A stretch of 58,507 bases of DNA from Butyrivibrio sp. (GTDB lineage Bacteria; Bacillota; Clostridia; Lachnospirales; Lachnospiraceae): contig NZ_JAGBLU010000015.1 in the NCBI RefSeq assembly GCF_017635265.1, positions 1 through 58,507 on the forward strand, read 5' to 3'. Shown piece after piece: positions 38,198 to 46,641 of the stretch; position 1 is the first letter of the stretch, and the number at the start of each line of letters is the position of its first letter. Position numbers and translations under genes: made by a program. The notes beneath the pieces are model-generated. The model had not been told where the DNA came from, ran no database searches, and saw only the letters and a list, made by a program, of their open reading frames with translations.

Positions 38198-38392
38198 AGA
38201 TATCCGGCAGGTTTCCTGGCTCATGCTTCAACATATCCTTATCTACCTTCCCGTTCTCACAGTGGCCGCCCATTATTAAAATAAAAGCGCGATAAAGATA
38301 CTCACATTTACAGTGACGAGTTCGCACAGGCTTTACACCTGTTTCCCTTTTAACCAAAGTCAGCTGGCAAGCTGAAGTGGCACCGCATATCT
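38198..38392 (-). promoter_or_regulatory. Cobalamin riboswitch (B12 element)
   Basis: The minus strand carries the conserved B12 box AGCCAGGAAACCTGCC (38206-38221), the upstream core GGGAAACAGGTG...GCCTGTGCGAACTCGTCACTGT, and a second conserved GCCACTGTG. A closing P1 stem can be drawn from AGATATGCGG (38383-38392) with CCGGATATCT (38198-38207), one mismatch. A terminator follows at 38079-38112. It should repress the whole cbiK-to-cbiA operon when adenosylcobalamin is plentiful. Confidence 0.95.
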
Positions 38393-38437
38393 TTCTCTAT
38401 TAAATTTCTTAAATACTAACATAGAATAACAAGTTTA

Positions 38438-39613
38438 TCAAAGACTTTCAAAAATTCTGTTAAACTCAGCTTTAAGATCGGCAATTCCTTCAATTCCCAC
38501 AGATAATCTGAGCACCCTGTCATTTATACCGTTCTTTTCCAAAAGATCCTTGGGAACATCAGCATGAGTCTGCGTTATCGGATATGTTATAAGGGTTTCT
38601 GTTCCACCAAGGCTCTCGGCAAAATAAATAAGCTGTACATTATCCAGTATGTATTTGGCGGTTTCTGCACTGTCCACTTCAAAAGTGAGCATCGCTCCAA
38701 AGCCCCTTGCCTGCTCCTTCATGATCTCATATCCGGGATGATCCGGAAGTCCCGGGTAAATAACTTTAGTGACACGTTTTTTTAGTTTCAAAAATTTTGC
38801 CAGTTCCAGCGCATTTTGCTGTGCTCTGTCAAGTCTTACAGCCAAAGTCCTTATGCCTCTTAAAATAAGCCAGCTGTCAAAAGGGGAAAGACCTGCACCT
38901 GTCGTTTTATAAATGAATCTAAGTCTCTCATCAAGCTTTTCATCTTTTACGACCACAAAGCCGCCTATTGTGTCGTGATGTCCTCCCAAAAATTTGGTTC
39001 CTGAGTGAATTACAATATCCGCCCCAAGATCAAGGGGATTTTGGAAATAAGGCGAAAGAAATGTATTATCAACAATCAGTAAAAGTTTTTTCTCAGCAGT
39101 AATCTTCGAAAGCTTTTTAATATCTGTCACATTCATCATGGGATTGGTTGGTGTCTCAAGATATACTGCTTTTGTATTTTCTTTTATGTATGGAGTGATG
39201 TCTTCTTTGCTTAAGTTGATTGCGGTATAAGTCAGCCCGTTTTTGGTACTTATCTCGTTAAAAAGCCTGATGCTTCCGCCATAGAGGTCCTCATCTATAA
39301 TGAAATGATCTCCCGGTTTAAAAAGCTCCATTATTGTTGCAACTGCTGCCATTCCACTGGAAAAAGCTATAGCATCAATTCCGTTTTCAAGATAGGCAAC
39401 TATAGACTCAAGCTGCTTTCTGGTTGGATTCTGCATTCTGGTGTAGTCATACCCCGTACTTTGTCCCAGCCCTTCATGGGCAAAAGTTGCCGTCTGATAA
39501 ATAGGGAAGCTTATGGCACCCCACTTATCCATAAGAGATCTGTCAAGCTGCTGACACTTTGTTTCTATGCTGCATTTAACATCTGTACATCTGTTACAAC
39601 CATTACAATCCAT
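38438..39613 (-). CDS. Cys/Met-metabolism PLP enzyme (cystathionine gamma-lyase / gamma-synthase family)
   Basis: The 391-aa enzyme belongs to the cystathionine gamma-synthase/lyase/methionine gamma-lyase superfamily. Motifs: PIYQTATFAHEGLGQ, YDYTRMQNPTRKQLE, AFSSGMAA, PTNPMMNV, IVDNTFLSPYFQNPLDLGAD, and the PLP lysine in VIHSGTKFLGGHHD. Substrate choice among cystathionine, methionine and O-acetylhomoserine cannot be decided by eye. Unusual is the N-terminus MDCNGCNRCTDVKCSIETKC, with Cys at 3, 6, 9, 14 and 20 before the enzyme proper. It follows patB by 48 bp and probably shares the cysK promoter. GAGAGGATATAAAC precedes the ATG. Confidence 0.9.
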   Translation of the reverse strand: MDCNGCNRCTDVKCSIETKCQQLDRSLMDKWGAISFPIYQTATFAHEGLGQSTGYDYTRMQNPTRKQLESIVAYLENGIDAIAFSSGMAAVATIMELFKPGDHFIIDEDLYGGSIRLFNEISTKNGLTYTAINLSKEDITPYIKENTKAVYLETPTNPMMNVTDIKKLSKITAEKKLLLIVDNTFLSPYFQNPLDLGADIVIHSGTKFLGGHHDTIGGFVVVKDEKLDERLRFIYKTTGAGLSPFDSWLILRGIRTLAVRLDRAQQNALELAKFLKLKKRVTKVIYPGLPDHPGYEIMKEQARGFGAMLTFEVDSAETAKYILDNVQLIYFAESLGGTETLITYPITQTHADVPKDLLEKNGINDRVLRLSVGIEGIADLKAEFNRIFESL

Positions 39614-39661
39614 GTTTATATCCTCTCATTTTCTTGCAGAATCATTTGTATATTCACGCTT

Positions 39662-40852
39662 TTAGTCTTTAAATTCATGTTTCTTTATTGCAGTATATAG
39701 CTGCTTAAGTGCCTGCTCCAAAACACTTCTTGGACAGGCTATATTTATTCTTTCAAAAAGAGCTGTCTCTTTTCCAAAAATCGATCCGGGATCAAGCCAG
39801 AGCTTTGCCTCATCTGCAATGAGTCTTTCCAGCTCTTTAGGACTATCCGTTATTTCTGAAAAATCAAGCCATACAAGATACGTTCCTTCCGGCTCTATCA
39901 TATGAATCTGCGGCATATTTTCGTTTAAATAATTTCTGATAAAGCTGACATTTCCCTCAAGGTAATGAATAAGTTCATCCAGCCACTCTTCACCATTTGT
40001 ATAGGCTGACTGTGTTGCAACCATTCCAAGGGCATTTCCCTGACTGTATCCTGCTGCATCATTCTCTTTTCTGAAGACTTTCCTGACGTTTCCATTTGGA
40101 ATAATGACATTGGCAACCTGCAATCCGGCTATGTTAAAAGTCTTGGTTGGTGCGGTTCCCAAAACAAGTAAATCGTTATATTCATCTCCCAGGGTGATAA
40201 ATGACGTATGTTTATGACCTTTATATACAAAATCCGAATGTATCTCATCGGCAAACACATACACCTTATGCCTTAAGCATATATCAGCCATTTTAAGAAG
40301 CTCCTGCCTTGTCCATACTCTTCCAACCGGATTGTGCGGACTACACAGCAAAAAAAGCTTTACATTCTCATCAACAATCTTTTTCTCAAAATCTTCAAAG
40401 TCAATTTCATAGTGATCATTTTTGTATATAAGCTGATTGTTAACAACTTTCCTGTTATTGAGCTTTATTGTCTCCATAAAAGGATAGTACACCGGCTGCT
40501 GGATAAGTACGCCATCCCCCTGCTCCGTAAAAGCTTTTATGGCAAGTGCTATGGAATATACAATTCCCGGAACCACAGTATTCCATTCATCCCTGATTTC
40601 AAAACCATGTCTCTTTTTGTACCAGCTGCTCAGAGCTTTCTTATATCCGTCTTTTGGATCCGTATATCCAAAAATACCGTGTCGAACTCTTTTTTCTATA
40701 TCTGAAAGGATTTCCTCCGGAAGCTTAAAGTCCATATCCGCCACCCACAGCGGAAGCAGATCATCCCTTCCCTTTCTCTCTGGTCCAAAGTCATATTTAA
40801 GGCTGCTTGTGCCTTTTCTATCTATTATTTCATCAAAATTATATTTTCCCAT
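39662..40852 (-). CDS. patB: MalY/PatB-family PLP C-S lyase (cystathionine beta-lyase)
   Basis: The 396-aa aminotransferase-fold enzyme matches PatB: LPLWVADMDFKLPEEIL, IFGYTDPKDGYKKALSSWYK, VVPGIVYSIALAIKAF, LLCSPHNPVGRVWT, VFADEIHSDFVYKGHKHTSF, and the PLP lysine in GTAPTKTFNIAGLQ. These enzymes cleave cystathionine or cysteine S-conjugates to pyruvate, ammonia and a thiol or sulfide. It sits between cysK and the gamma-family PLP enzyme, so the three genes join cysteine, homocysteine and thiol exchange. Confidence 0.93.
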   Translation of the reverse strand: MGKYNFDEIIDRKGTSSLKYDFGPERKGRDDLLPLWVADMDFKLPEEILSDIEKRVRHGIFGYTDPKDGYKKALSSWYKKRHGFEIRDEWNTVVPGIVYSIALAIKAFTEQGDGVLIQQPVYYPFMETIKLNNRKVVNNQLIYKNDHYEIDFEDFEKKIVDENVKLFLLCSPHNPVGRVWTRQELLKMADICLRHKVYVFADEIHSDFVYKGHKHTSFITLGDEYNDLLVLGTAPTKTFNIAGLQVANVIIPNGNVRKVFRKENDAAGYSQGNALGMVATQSAYTNGEEWLDELIHYLEGNVSFIRNYLNENMPQIHMIEPEGTYLVWLDFSEITDSPKELERLIADEAKLWLDPGSIFGKETALFERINIACPRSVLEQALKQLYTAIKKHEFKD

Positions 40853-40872
40853 TTTATTTTCCGTTTATGATT

Positions 40873-40904
40873 ATTGCTCCGAAGCAAATGAGCCTCGGAG
40901 CAAT
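40873..40904 (-). repeat. Inverted repeat between cysK and patB
   Basis: ATTGCTCCGAAGC (40873-40885) pairs with GCCTCGGAGCAAT (40892-40904), a 13-bp stem with one mismatch. It lacks a T-tract on either strand, so it may be an mRNA processing or stability hairpin, or a weak terminator that lowers patB expression relative to cysK. Confidence 0.55.
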
Positions 40905-40936
40905 ATGTGAAAGAAGATTATTATGAAGCGAAATTA

Positions 40937-41872
40937 TTAGTCGGCAAATAATGGAGTTGAAAGATATCTGTCACCTGAATCAGGTAAAAGAACTACGATA
41001 TTCTTTCCCTTGTTTTCTTCCCTGCCAGCTAAAATTGTAGCAGCTTTAAGTGCTGCACCTGATGAAATACCAACGAGAATTCCCTCTGAAACTGCAAATC
41101 TCTTGCCTTCTTCAAAGGCATCTTCGTTCTCGATTGCGATAACCTCATCATAAATCTTTGTATTAAGTGTATCAGGAACAAATCCTGCACCGATACCCTG
41201 GATCTTATGTGCGCCAGCCTCTCCCTTTGAAAGAACAGGGCTTGTTGCAGGCTCTACAGCAACTATCTTAACATTTGGGTTCTGCTCTTTTAAGTACTCA
41301 CCTACACCGGTAACAGTTCCACCTGTACCTACACCGGCTACAAAGATATCAACCTTTCCACCGGTCTGCTCCCAAATCTCAGGACCTGTAGTCTCCTTGT
41401 GGACTCTTGGATTTGCAGGATTGATAAACTGTCCGAGGATAATAGATCCTTCAATCTGACCATTAAGCTCATCAGCCTTTGCAATTGCTCCCTTCATTCC
41501 CTTAGAGCCTTCTGTGAGAACAATCTCAGCACCATATGCCTTTAAGAGATTTCTTCTCTCAACGCTCATTGTGTCAGGAAGAGTAAGAATTGCTCTGTAT
41601 CCCTTTGCTGCAGCAACTGCTGCAAGACCAATTCCTGTATTTCCAGATGTTGGCTCGATGATTGTGGCGCCTGGTTTAAGTTTTCCACTCTTTTCAGCAT
41701 CTTCAATCATACTAAGGGCTACTCTGTCCTTTACAGATCCTGCTGGGTTTAAATATTCAAGCTTTGCAAGAAGAGTCGTCTCTGTAGCTCCTGCCTTTTT
41801 GCTATAATTGTTAAGCTTAAGAATTGGCGTCTTGCCAATAAGTTCCAATGCGCTTTCTTTGATGTCTGCCAT
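40937..41872 (-). CDS. cysK: Cysteine synthase (O-acetylserine sulfhydrylase), copy 1
   Basis: The 311-aa PLP enzyme makes cysteine from O-acetylserine and sulfide. The PLP lysine is Lys48 in [10 protein letters not shown]; the substrate loop [11 protein letters not shown], phosphate loop [22 protein letters not shown] and GISSGAA are all canonical. The chosen ATG at 41872 follows GGAGGAAATCATT; an ATG at 41887 overlaps that ribosome site. It is preceded by a promoter with the shared sulfur-regulon dyad (41932-41989) and followed by patB. It is the most canonical of three paralogues in this window. Confidence 0.95.
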   Translation of the reverse strand: MADIKESALELIGKTPILKLNNYSKKAGATETTLLAKLEYLNPAGSVKDRVALSMIEDAEKSGKLKPGATIIEPTSGNTGIGLAAVAAAKGYRAILTLPDTMSVERRNLLKAYGAEIVLTEGSKGMKGAIAKADELNGQIEGSIILGQFINPANPRVHKETTGPEIWEQTGGKVDIFVAGVGTGGTVTGVGEYLKEQNPNVKIVAVEPATSPVLSKGEAGAHKIQGIGAGFVPDTLNTKIYDEVIAIENEDAFEEGKRFAVSEGILVGISSGAALKAATILAGREENKGKNIVVLLPDSGDRYLSTPLFAD

Positions 41873-41931
41873 AATGATTTCCTCCATGTATTCTTAATGT
41901 ATTTGTGTTCTTTGTTTGTTTTGATAAATTG

Positions 41932-41989
41932 ATATTAGCACAGAAAAAAATAAAGTGAAATTAAACAAAGGTTATAGGCAGGGTTAAAG
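41932..41989 (-). promoter_or_regulatory. Promoter of cysK with sulfur-regulon box (box 4)
   Basis: On the minus strand the 19-bp box CTTTAACCCTGCCTATAAC (41989-41971) is followed by 10 nt, TTTCAC as -35 (41960-41955), 17 nt, and TAATAT as -10 (41937-41932). The same spacing is found at three other sulfur promoters in this window. The box begins 1 bp past the stop codon of the CysK-like gene upstream. ATG of cysK is 60 nt downstream of the -10. Confidence 0.75.
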
Positions 41990-41990
41990 G

Positions 41991-42980
41991 TTACTTATCA
42001 TACATCTGCGTACTAAGATATTTCATTCCATTGTCTGCCAGAATTACTACAATATTTTTTCCTTCATTTTCAGGCCTTTGTGCGACTTGTTTTGCAGCCA
42101 CCATTGCTGCAGCCGCAGACTGTCCAAGGAAAATTCCTTCCGTTCTGGCAATATCCCGTCCTGTGCTATATGTATCTTCTCCGCTGACTTCAATACATTC
42201 ATCATATTCAAATGACACCATAAATGGAGCTTTGTATTCATTTCTAATGTCATCTCCATAGAACGGAGCGATACCATCAATTGTTTTTGGATTATCCGAT
42301 GACCCTGTTCTTGATTTTTTATCAGCCTGTACTGCCACTATCCTGATATCAGGGTTTTTCTCTTTAAAAAACTTGGATAATCCTGTTATTGTTCCACCGG
42401 TTCCCGCTGTTGCCACTAAGATATCCACTTTGCCATCTGCATCATTCCATATTTCAGGACCTGTCGTAGAATAATGTACGTTTGGATTTGATTCATTTGA
42501 CATTTGATTTATAAAAAAATGCTTTGTTTCCTGAGCTGCGCAGTATTCTTCAATTGCTTTTTGATAAAAAGCCATAGAAAAAATTCCGGCTTCCTTCGCC
42601 TCTTTTATTCCCGGAACCTGACTGGTAAACATGACGTCAGCTCCATATGCCTTTAATATCTTGCGTCTTTCGATTGACTGATCTTCTTCAAGAAATATCT
42701 TTAGCTTGTACCCTCTGCTGGCAGCAAACGCAGCAAGTCCAATTCCTGTATTTCCTGAAGTATCTTCAACTATTGTATCCCCTGGTTTTATAAGGTCCTT
42801 TTCTTCAGCATCAAGCAGCATGTTGAGTGCTGTCCTGTCCTTGATTGATCCGGACGGATTAAAATATTCAAGTTTGCCGAGTACTGTCGCCTTTAATCCG
42901 TATTTTTCTTCTAATCTAACAAATTCATAAAGTGGCGTGTGCCCTACCAGTTCAGAGATATTTTTCACAATATGAGCCAT
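41991..42980 (-). CDS. Divergent CysK/cystathionine beta-synthase-like PLP enzyme, copy 2
   Basis: The 329-aa protein has the fold II PLP enzyme plan (Lys48 in NPSGSIKDR, GTGGTITGLS) but differs from CysK at key spots: EDTSGNTG replaces [16 protein letters not shown] replaces GISSGAAL, and an insert AFYQKAIEEYCAAQETKH lies in the middle. It may use another acceptor or thiol. It is the last gene of the cystine-type transporter operon (38 bp after the VOC gene), so it probably acts on an imported sulfur compound or its product. Confidence 0.88.
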   Translation of the reverse strand: MAHIVKNISELVGHTPLYEFVRLEEKYGLKATVLGKLEYFNPSGSIKDRTALNMLLDAEEKDLIKPGDTIVEDTSGNTGIGLAAFAASRGYKLKIFLEEDQSIERRKILKAYGADVMFTSQVPGIKEAKEAGIFSMAFYQKAIEEYCAAQETKHFFINQMSNESNPNVHYSTTGPEIWNDADGKVDILVATAGTGGTITGLSKFFKEKNPDIRIVAVQADKKSRTGSSDNPKTIDGIAPFYGDDIRNEYKAPFMVSFEYDECIEVSGEDTYSTGRDIARTEGIFLGQSAAAAMVAAKQVAQRPENEGKNIVVILADNGMKYLSTQMYDK

Positions 42981-43018
42981 TTCTTTATCCCCTGTCAGAC
43001 TATTTTTTAGTATCTATA

Positions 43019-43405
43019 TCAATATCCGTAATTGGCCTCAATTACTATATCTTCAAAAGTTATTGCTCTTACTTCTCCTGGACCGTCTTCGTTTTCTGGT
43101 TCATATTGAATTTTATAACCATCTTTTTTAAACCCGGAGATGATCTCATTAAGTTTTTCTCTGGTATCAATCTTAAAGCATATATGTGCCAATCCCAGTC
43201 TGTTTGGATCTTTTGGAAGACTGACAGTCTCAGGTTTTTTCATAAGTTCAACCCAGGCCTGACCATCAAACTCAAGAATATATGAATAGTACTCCTTAGC
43301 TGGGTTATCAAAAGTTTTTAATACTTTAGCTCCAAAATAGCTTTCAAAAAATTTTTTTGCTCCCTCAAGATCTTCTACAAAAATTCCTACATTCTTCAGA
43401 TACAT
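43019..43405 (-). CDS. VOC (glyoxalase/dioxygenase fold) protein
   Basis: The 128-aa single-domain protein has the vicinal-oxygen-chelate pattern: VGIFVEDLEGAKKFFESYFGA, LAHICFKIDTREKLNEI, and a closing EVRAITFEDIVIEANYGY with Glu near the metal position. The reaction is unknown; members include glyoxalase I, isomerases and thiol-conjugate lyases. Start at 43405 is chosen since AAAGGGGATTTACAA precedes it; a TTG start eight codons earlier overlaps the transporter gene stop. It lies inside the cystine-type transporter operon. Confidence 0.8.
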   Translation of the reverse strand: MYLKNVGIFVEDLEGAKKFFESYFGAKVLKTFDNPAKEYYSYILEFDGQAWVELMKKPETVSLPKDPNRLGLAHICFKIDTREKLNEIISGFKKDGYKIQYEPENEDGPGEVRAITFEDIVIEANYGY

Positions 43406-43425
43406 ATTTGTAAATCCCCTTTTTG

Positions 43426-44196
43426 TCAAATTCCGCTTCCGTCATACTGGGCATCTGCTGCCCATGTACTTGACTTGTAAATAAACTCTCTCGTTCTTTC
43501 TTTTTGCGGATGTTCAAAGAAATCTTTCGAATTATTTTCTTCTACAATTTCTCCGTTTTCCATAAATACAACCTTTGTAGCAACTTTTCTTGCAAATTCC
43601 ATCTCATGAGTTACAACTATCATTGTTACACCCTCATCAGCCAGTTCTTTTATAACATTTAGTACTTCACCTGTAAGTTCCGGATCAAGAGCTGATGTTG
43701 GCTCGTCAAAAAAGATAACTTCGGGATTTGTTGCAAGCGCCCTTGCAATGGCTACTCTTTGCTGCTGACCACCTGAGAGCTTGGATGGATAAAAATCGGC
43801 TCTGTCGGACAGCCCAACTTTCTTAAGAAGCTTTCTCCCTATTTCTTCTGCTTCTTCTTTTTTCATTTTCTGGGCAACCTTAAGTCCCAAAGTAACATTT
43901 CCAAGCGCCGTCTTATTTCCATAGAGATTAAAACTCTGAAAAACAAAACCAACTCTGCTTCTGTATCTAAGTAAATCTTTTCCCTTAATCTTCTTAAGGT
44001 CATATTCCTCGTCGCCGATAATAAGTTTTCCACTGTCAGCTCTGTTAAGATACCCTGCACATCTTAAAAATGTTGTTTTTCCTGATCCGCTTGGACCAAG
44101 TATTGCTACAACATCTCCTTTATCTACTTTTAGGCTGACATCCTTTAGAACCACATTATCACCAAACTGCTTATGTACATTTTTCAGCTCCAGCAT
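43426..44196 (-). CDS. Amino-acid (cystine-type) ABC transporter ATPase
   Basis: The 256-aa ATPase has Walker A GPSGSGKTT, Q-loop FVFQSFNLYGNKT, signature LSGGQQQRVAIARAL, Walker B VIFFDEPTSALDPEL and switch His VVTHEMEFA, matching polar amino-acid transporters of the GlnQ/TcyC type. The start at 44196 is 1 nt after the permease stop, with AAAGGAGAAGATAAT in front. It energises the permease and binding protein encoded just upstream. Confidence 0.94.
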   Translation of the reverse strand: MLELKNVHKQFGDNVVLKDVSLKVDKGDVVAILGPSGSGKTTFLRCAGYLNRADSGKLIIGDEEYDLKKIKGKDLLRYRSRVGFVFQSFNLYGNKTALGNVTLGLKVAQKMKKEEAEEIGRKLLKKVGLSDRADFYPSKLSGGQQQRVAIARALATNPEVIFFDEPTSALDPELTGEVLNVIKELADEGVTMIVVTHEMEFARKVATKVVFMENGEIVEENNSKDFFEHPQKERTREFIYKSSTWAADAQYDGSGI

Positions 44197-44197
44197 A

Positions 44198-44860
44198 TTA
44201 TCTTCTCCTTTCAAGTGCTTTCTCTGCCTTACTTTGAAGTACTGTAAGAACTGAGCATATGATAAGATAGATAAGACCTGCCTCCATATAAAGCCAGAAA
44301 TAATCATAGGTCCTTGCAGCTATTCTCTGGGCTGTTGCAAGAATTTCCACCAATGCGACACTGTAAGCAAGTGATGTATCTTTCACCAGACCAATTATCG
44401 AATTGGACAGTGGTGGAAATGCTGTTCTCAGCGCCTGGGGAACTATGACATATATCATACCCTGCCAGAATGTAAGTCCGTCACAGTAGCAGGCTTCAAG
44501 CTGTTCTGCTGGAACTGACTCTATTGCTGCTCTCACTGTTTCAGAGCAGTAAGCTCCGACACTAAGTGACATTACAAGCCATGCACTAAAAAAAGAATTT
44601 AATGTGATGCCAATGCTTGGAAGTCCAAAGTATACTACAAATAATTGAACGATCATCGGCGTACATCTTATGATCCAGACATAAATCCTCACTAGTCTCC
44701 TTAAGATTGGCACCTTGGCTATCTGTGCAAGAGCAACTAAAAATGCTATGAGAAGCCCCGCTGAAAATGAAGTTACCGTAAGAGGGATTGACACCTTTAC
44801 TCCGGCCCAAAACAGCTTTCCAAATGATTCAATTAACTCAGTTACAATTCTCTCGTTCAT
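44198..44860 (-). CDS. Amino-acid (cystine-type) ABC transporter permease
   Basis: The 220-aa permease has about five membrane helices and the HisM/TcyB-type signature EQLEACYCDGLTFWQGMIYV followed by VPQALRTAFPPLSNSIIGLV and KDTSLAYSVALVEI. Start at the ATG 44860 uses GGATAGTGGTT as ribosome site; a GTG two codons earlier is possible. It lies 25 bp after the binding-protein gene. Confidence 0.93.
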   Translation of the reverse strand: MNERIVTELIESFGKLFWAGVKVSIPLTVTSFSAGLLIAFLVALAQIAKVPILRRLVRIYVWIIRCTPMIVQLFVVYFGLPSIGITLNSFFSAWLVMSLSVGAYCSETVRAAIESVPAEQLEACYCDGLTFWQGMIYVIVPQALRTAFPPLSNSIIGLVKDTSLAYSVALVEILATAQRIAARTYDYFWLYMEAGLIYLIICSVLTVLQSKAEKALERRR

Positions 44861-44885
44861 AACCACTATCCAATCAATTTATTTT

Positions 44886-45824
44886 TTATTCACCCTTGGT
44901 TGTGTCAACATCAAAGTACTTGAGTGCAAGTTCTGATAAAGTTCCGTCTTCTTTAGCCTGGTCAAGTGCTTCGTTTATAACACTTACAAGTGCTTCATTT
45001 CCTTTTACAACAGGAACGTATGCACTAGGCTCTGGATCTGTAACAACAATTACCTTAAACTTGTCAGCATCCTCAGGATGATTCTTTAAGTAATCTGCAA
45101 AAACAGTTACAGGGCTGAATGTAAGATCTGCCCTTCCATTTTTAACTTCGCTTATAGCCTGTGCAGCTTCACCAACTTCATCAAGCACTGCTCCGCTCTC
45201 CTCTGCAAATTTACCGATTGAACTTGTTGGATCATTTGCTGCTGTCTTACCCTTTGCATCCTCTAAGGAATTAATCTCATCGTTATCAGCAAGTGTAAGG
45301 ATTGCGTACTGTGAATAGTTATAAGGCTCTGAGAAATCATATTTTTCTGCTCTCTCTTCAGAATATGAAACGCCATTAACAACGATATCTATCTGGCCTG
45401 CATCGAGAGAAGCAAACATTGAACTCCAAACTGTCTCTGAAAATTGAACATCGACTCCAATGTAGTCAGCGATGTACTTTGCTACCTCAACCTCAAATCC
45501 AACAAGTTCATCATTATCATCATGATATGTGTATGGACTCCAGGTTCCTTCTGTCCCAACAACGATGTAGCCTCTTTCTTTAATATCTGCAAGAAGACCT
45601 GCATCAGCTGATTCTGCCTCTGCTGCTTCTGCTGTTTCTGTGCTGCTCTCCTGTGAACCTTCCTCTTTAACTTCCTCTGATACTTCAGCAACACTCTCTG
45701 CTGCCTTTGCTTCTTCATTTGCAGCGCTTGCTGCTTCAGCGCTTCCGCATCCTGTCAAAAAACTTCCTGTAAGTGCAGCAGCTGCTGCAATAGAAACTGT
45801 CTTGTTTAATAAGTTCTTTCTCAT
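44886..45824 (-). CDS. Cystine-type ABC transporter substrate-binding lipoprotein
   Basis: The 312-aa lipoprotein has a signal with Cys in FLTGCGSAEA, a long Ala/Glu/Ser linker to about residue 75, and an SBP family 3 domain: GYIVVGTEGTWSPYTYHD, LVGFEVEVAKYIADYIGVDV, LDAGQIDIVVNGVSYSEER, YDFSEPYNYSQYAIL. The TEGTWSPYTYHD pattern is typical of L-cystine binders (TcyA/TcyJ/FliY). Ligand is therefore probably cystine or a related sulfur amino acid. It starts at 45824 behind GAGGAGGATAACCATT and has its own sulfur-box promoter. Confidence 0.92.
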   Translation of the reverse strand: MRKNLLNKTVSIAAAAALTGSFLTGCGSAEAASAANEEAKAAESVAEVSEEVKEEGSQESSTETAEAAEAESADAGLLADIKERGYIVVGTEGTWSPYTYHDDNDELVGFEVEVAKYIADYIGVDVQFSETVWSSMFASLDAGQIDIVVNGVSYSEERAEKYDFSEPYNYSQYAILTLADNDEINSLEDAKGKTAANDPTSSIGKFAEESGAVLDEVGEAAQAISEVKNGRADLTFSPVTVFADYLKNHPEDADKFKVIVVTDPEPSAYVPVVKGNEALVSVINEALDQAKEDGTLSELALKYFDVDTTKGE

Positions 45825-45888
45825 AATGGTTATCCTCCTCAGATTTTTCTTTGCTATTTTTCTTTGCTCTTTGTTTTTGATAATTGAG

Positions 45889-45946
45889 ATTATGCAGTAT
45901 CCAAAGCTCCATGTAAAAGACACTGTTCTTATAGGCAGATATAAAT
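45889..45946 (-). promoter_or_regulatory. Promoter of the cystine-type transporter operon with sulfur-regulon box (box 1)
   Basis: Minus strand: 19-bp box ATTTATATCTGCCTATAAG (45946-45928), 10 nt, -35 TTTACA (45917-45912), 17 nt, -10 CATAAT (45894-45889). It shares ACAGTGTCTTTTACAT and the -10 with the promoter at 58282-58339. The first gene starts 65 nt downstream of the -10. Confidence 0.8.
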
Positions 45947-45954
45947 TTTTCTTA

Positions 45955-45985
45955 ATCAAAAAAGACTGCCGATTATAGCAGTCTT
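45955..45985 (-). terminator. Terminator of the long nitrogenase-like operon
   Basis: AAGACTGC pairs with GCAGTCTT (45978-45985 and 45962-45969), followed on the minus strand by TTTTTGATT. The first arm overlaps the last codons and stop (45973-45975) of the ATPase gene. It separates the operon from the sulfur-box promoter of the cystine-type transporter just downstream. Confidence 0.85.
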
Positions 45986-46641
45986 AGTTTTCCGTTTTCC
46001 ATTGTATATACGATATCAGCCATATCCGCAGCCAGCTTATCATGGGTCACAATCAGTATTCCTTTTCCCTTATCAGCCTCAGTTCTGAACAGCTCCATGA
46101 CCTTTTTCGAGTTATCTTTATCCAGTTCTCCTGTGGGCTCGTCAGCAAAAAGATATTTCAAATTTCCAAACAGAGCTCTTGCTATTGATACTCTCTTCAT
46201 CTCGCCGCCTGAAAGATTACCGGGATAAGCATCCAAAAGATCCTTAAGATCAAGTGCACCAACTATTTCAGAAAAAGAATCTTCAGAGCTTTCTTTTTTT
46301 TCTAAAGCAAAAGACTTTTGAAGCAGGATGTTTTCATAAGAGGTAAGGCCTGACACAAGGCTATGTGTCTGCGGAACTATTCCTATTTTTTCTGCTCTTA
46401 ATCTATCTCTAGATCTGACGCTCTCATCAAAAATTTTTTTCCCATCAATAGTCACCAGGCCCCTTTCAGGCTTTATCATACCTGAAAGGATATTTAACAG
46501 AGTACTTTTACCGCTTCCGGAGCGCCCCATTATTGCGGTTATTTTCCCCTCTTCCACAGTAAAGCTCACATCATCTACTGCCGTAAAGGAAGTTCCACGC
46601 CTCTTATATTCTTTTACAACATTTTCAGAAACTACGGGCAT
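45973..46641 (-). CDS. MacB/LolD-type ABC transporter ATPase
   Basis: The 222-aa ATPase has Walker A GRSGSGKST, Q-loop IVPQTHSLVSGLT, signature LSGGEMKRVSIARAL, Walker B YLFADEPTGELDKD and switch His VTHDK. It resembles ATPases that partner FtsX-like permeases. It starts directly after the stop of the FtsX-like gene and is the last gene of the long operon. Confidence 0.92.
   Translation of the reverse strand: MPVVSENVVKEYKRRGTSFTAVDDVSFTVEEGKITAIMGRSGSGKSTLLNILSGMIKPERGLVTIDGKKIFDESVRSRDRLRAEKIGIVPQTHSLVSGLTSYENILLQKSFALEKKESSEDSFSEIVGALDLKDLLDAYPGNLSGGEMKRVSIARALFGNLKYLFADEPTGELDKDNSKKVMELFRTEADKGKGILIVTHDKLAADMADIVYTMENGKLRLL

Noticed and set aside
38166-38357. Open frame of 63 codons on the minus strand upstream of cbiK
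   Set aside because: It lies entirely inside the cobalamin riboswitch aptamer; conserved RNA motifs explain the sequence and there is no ribosome site.
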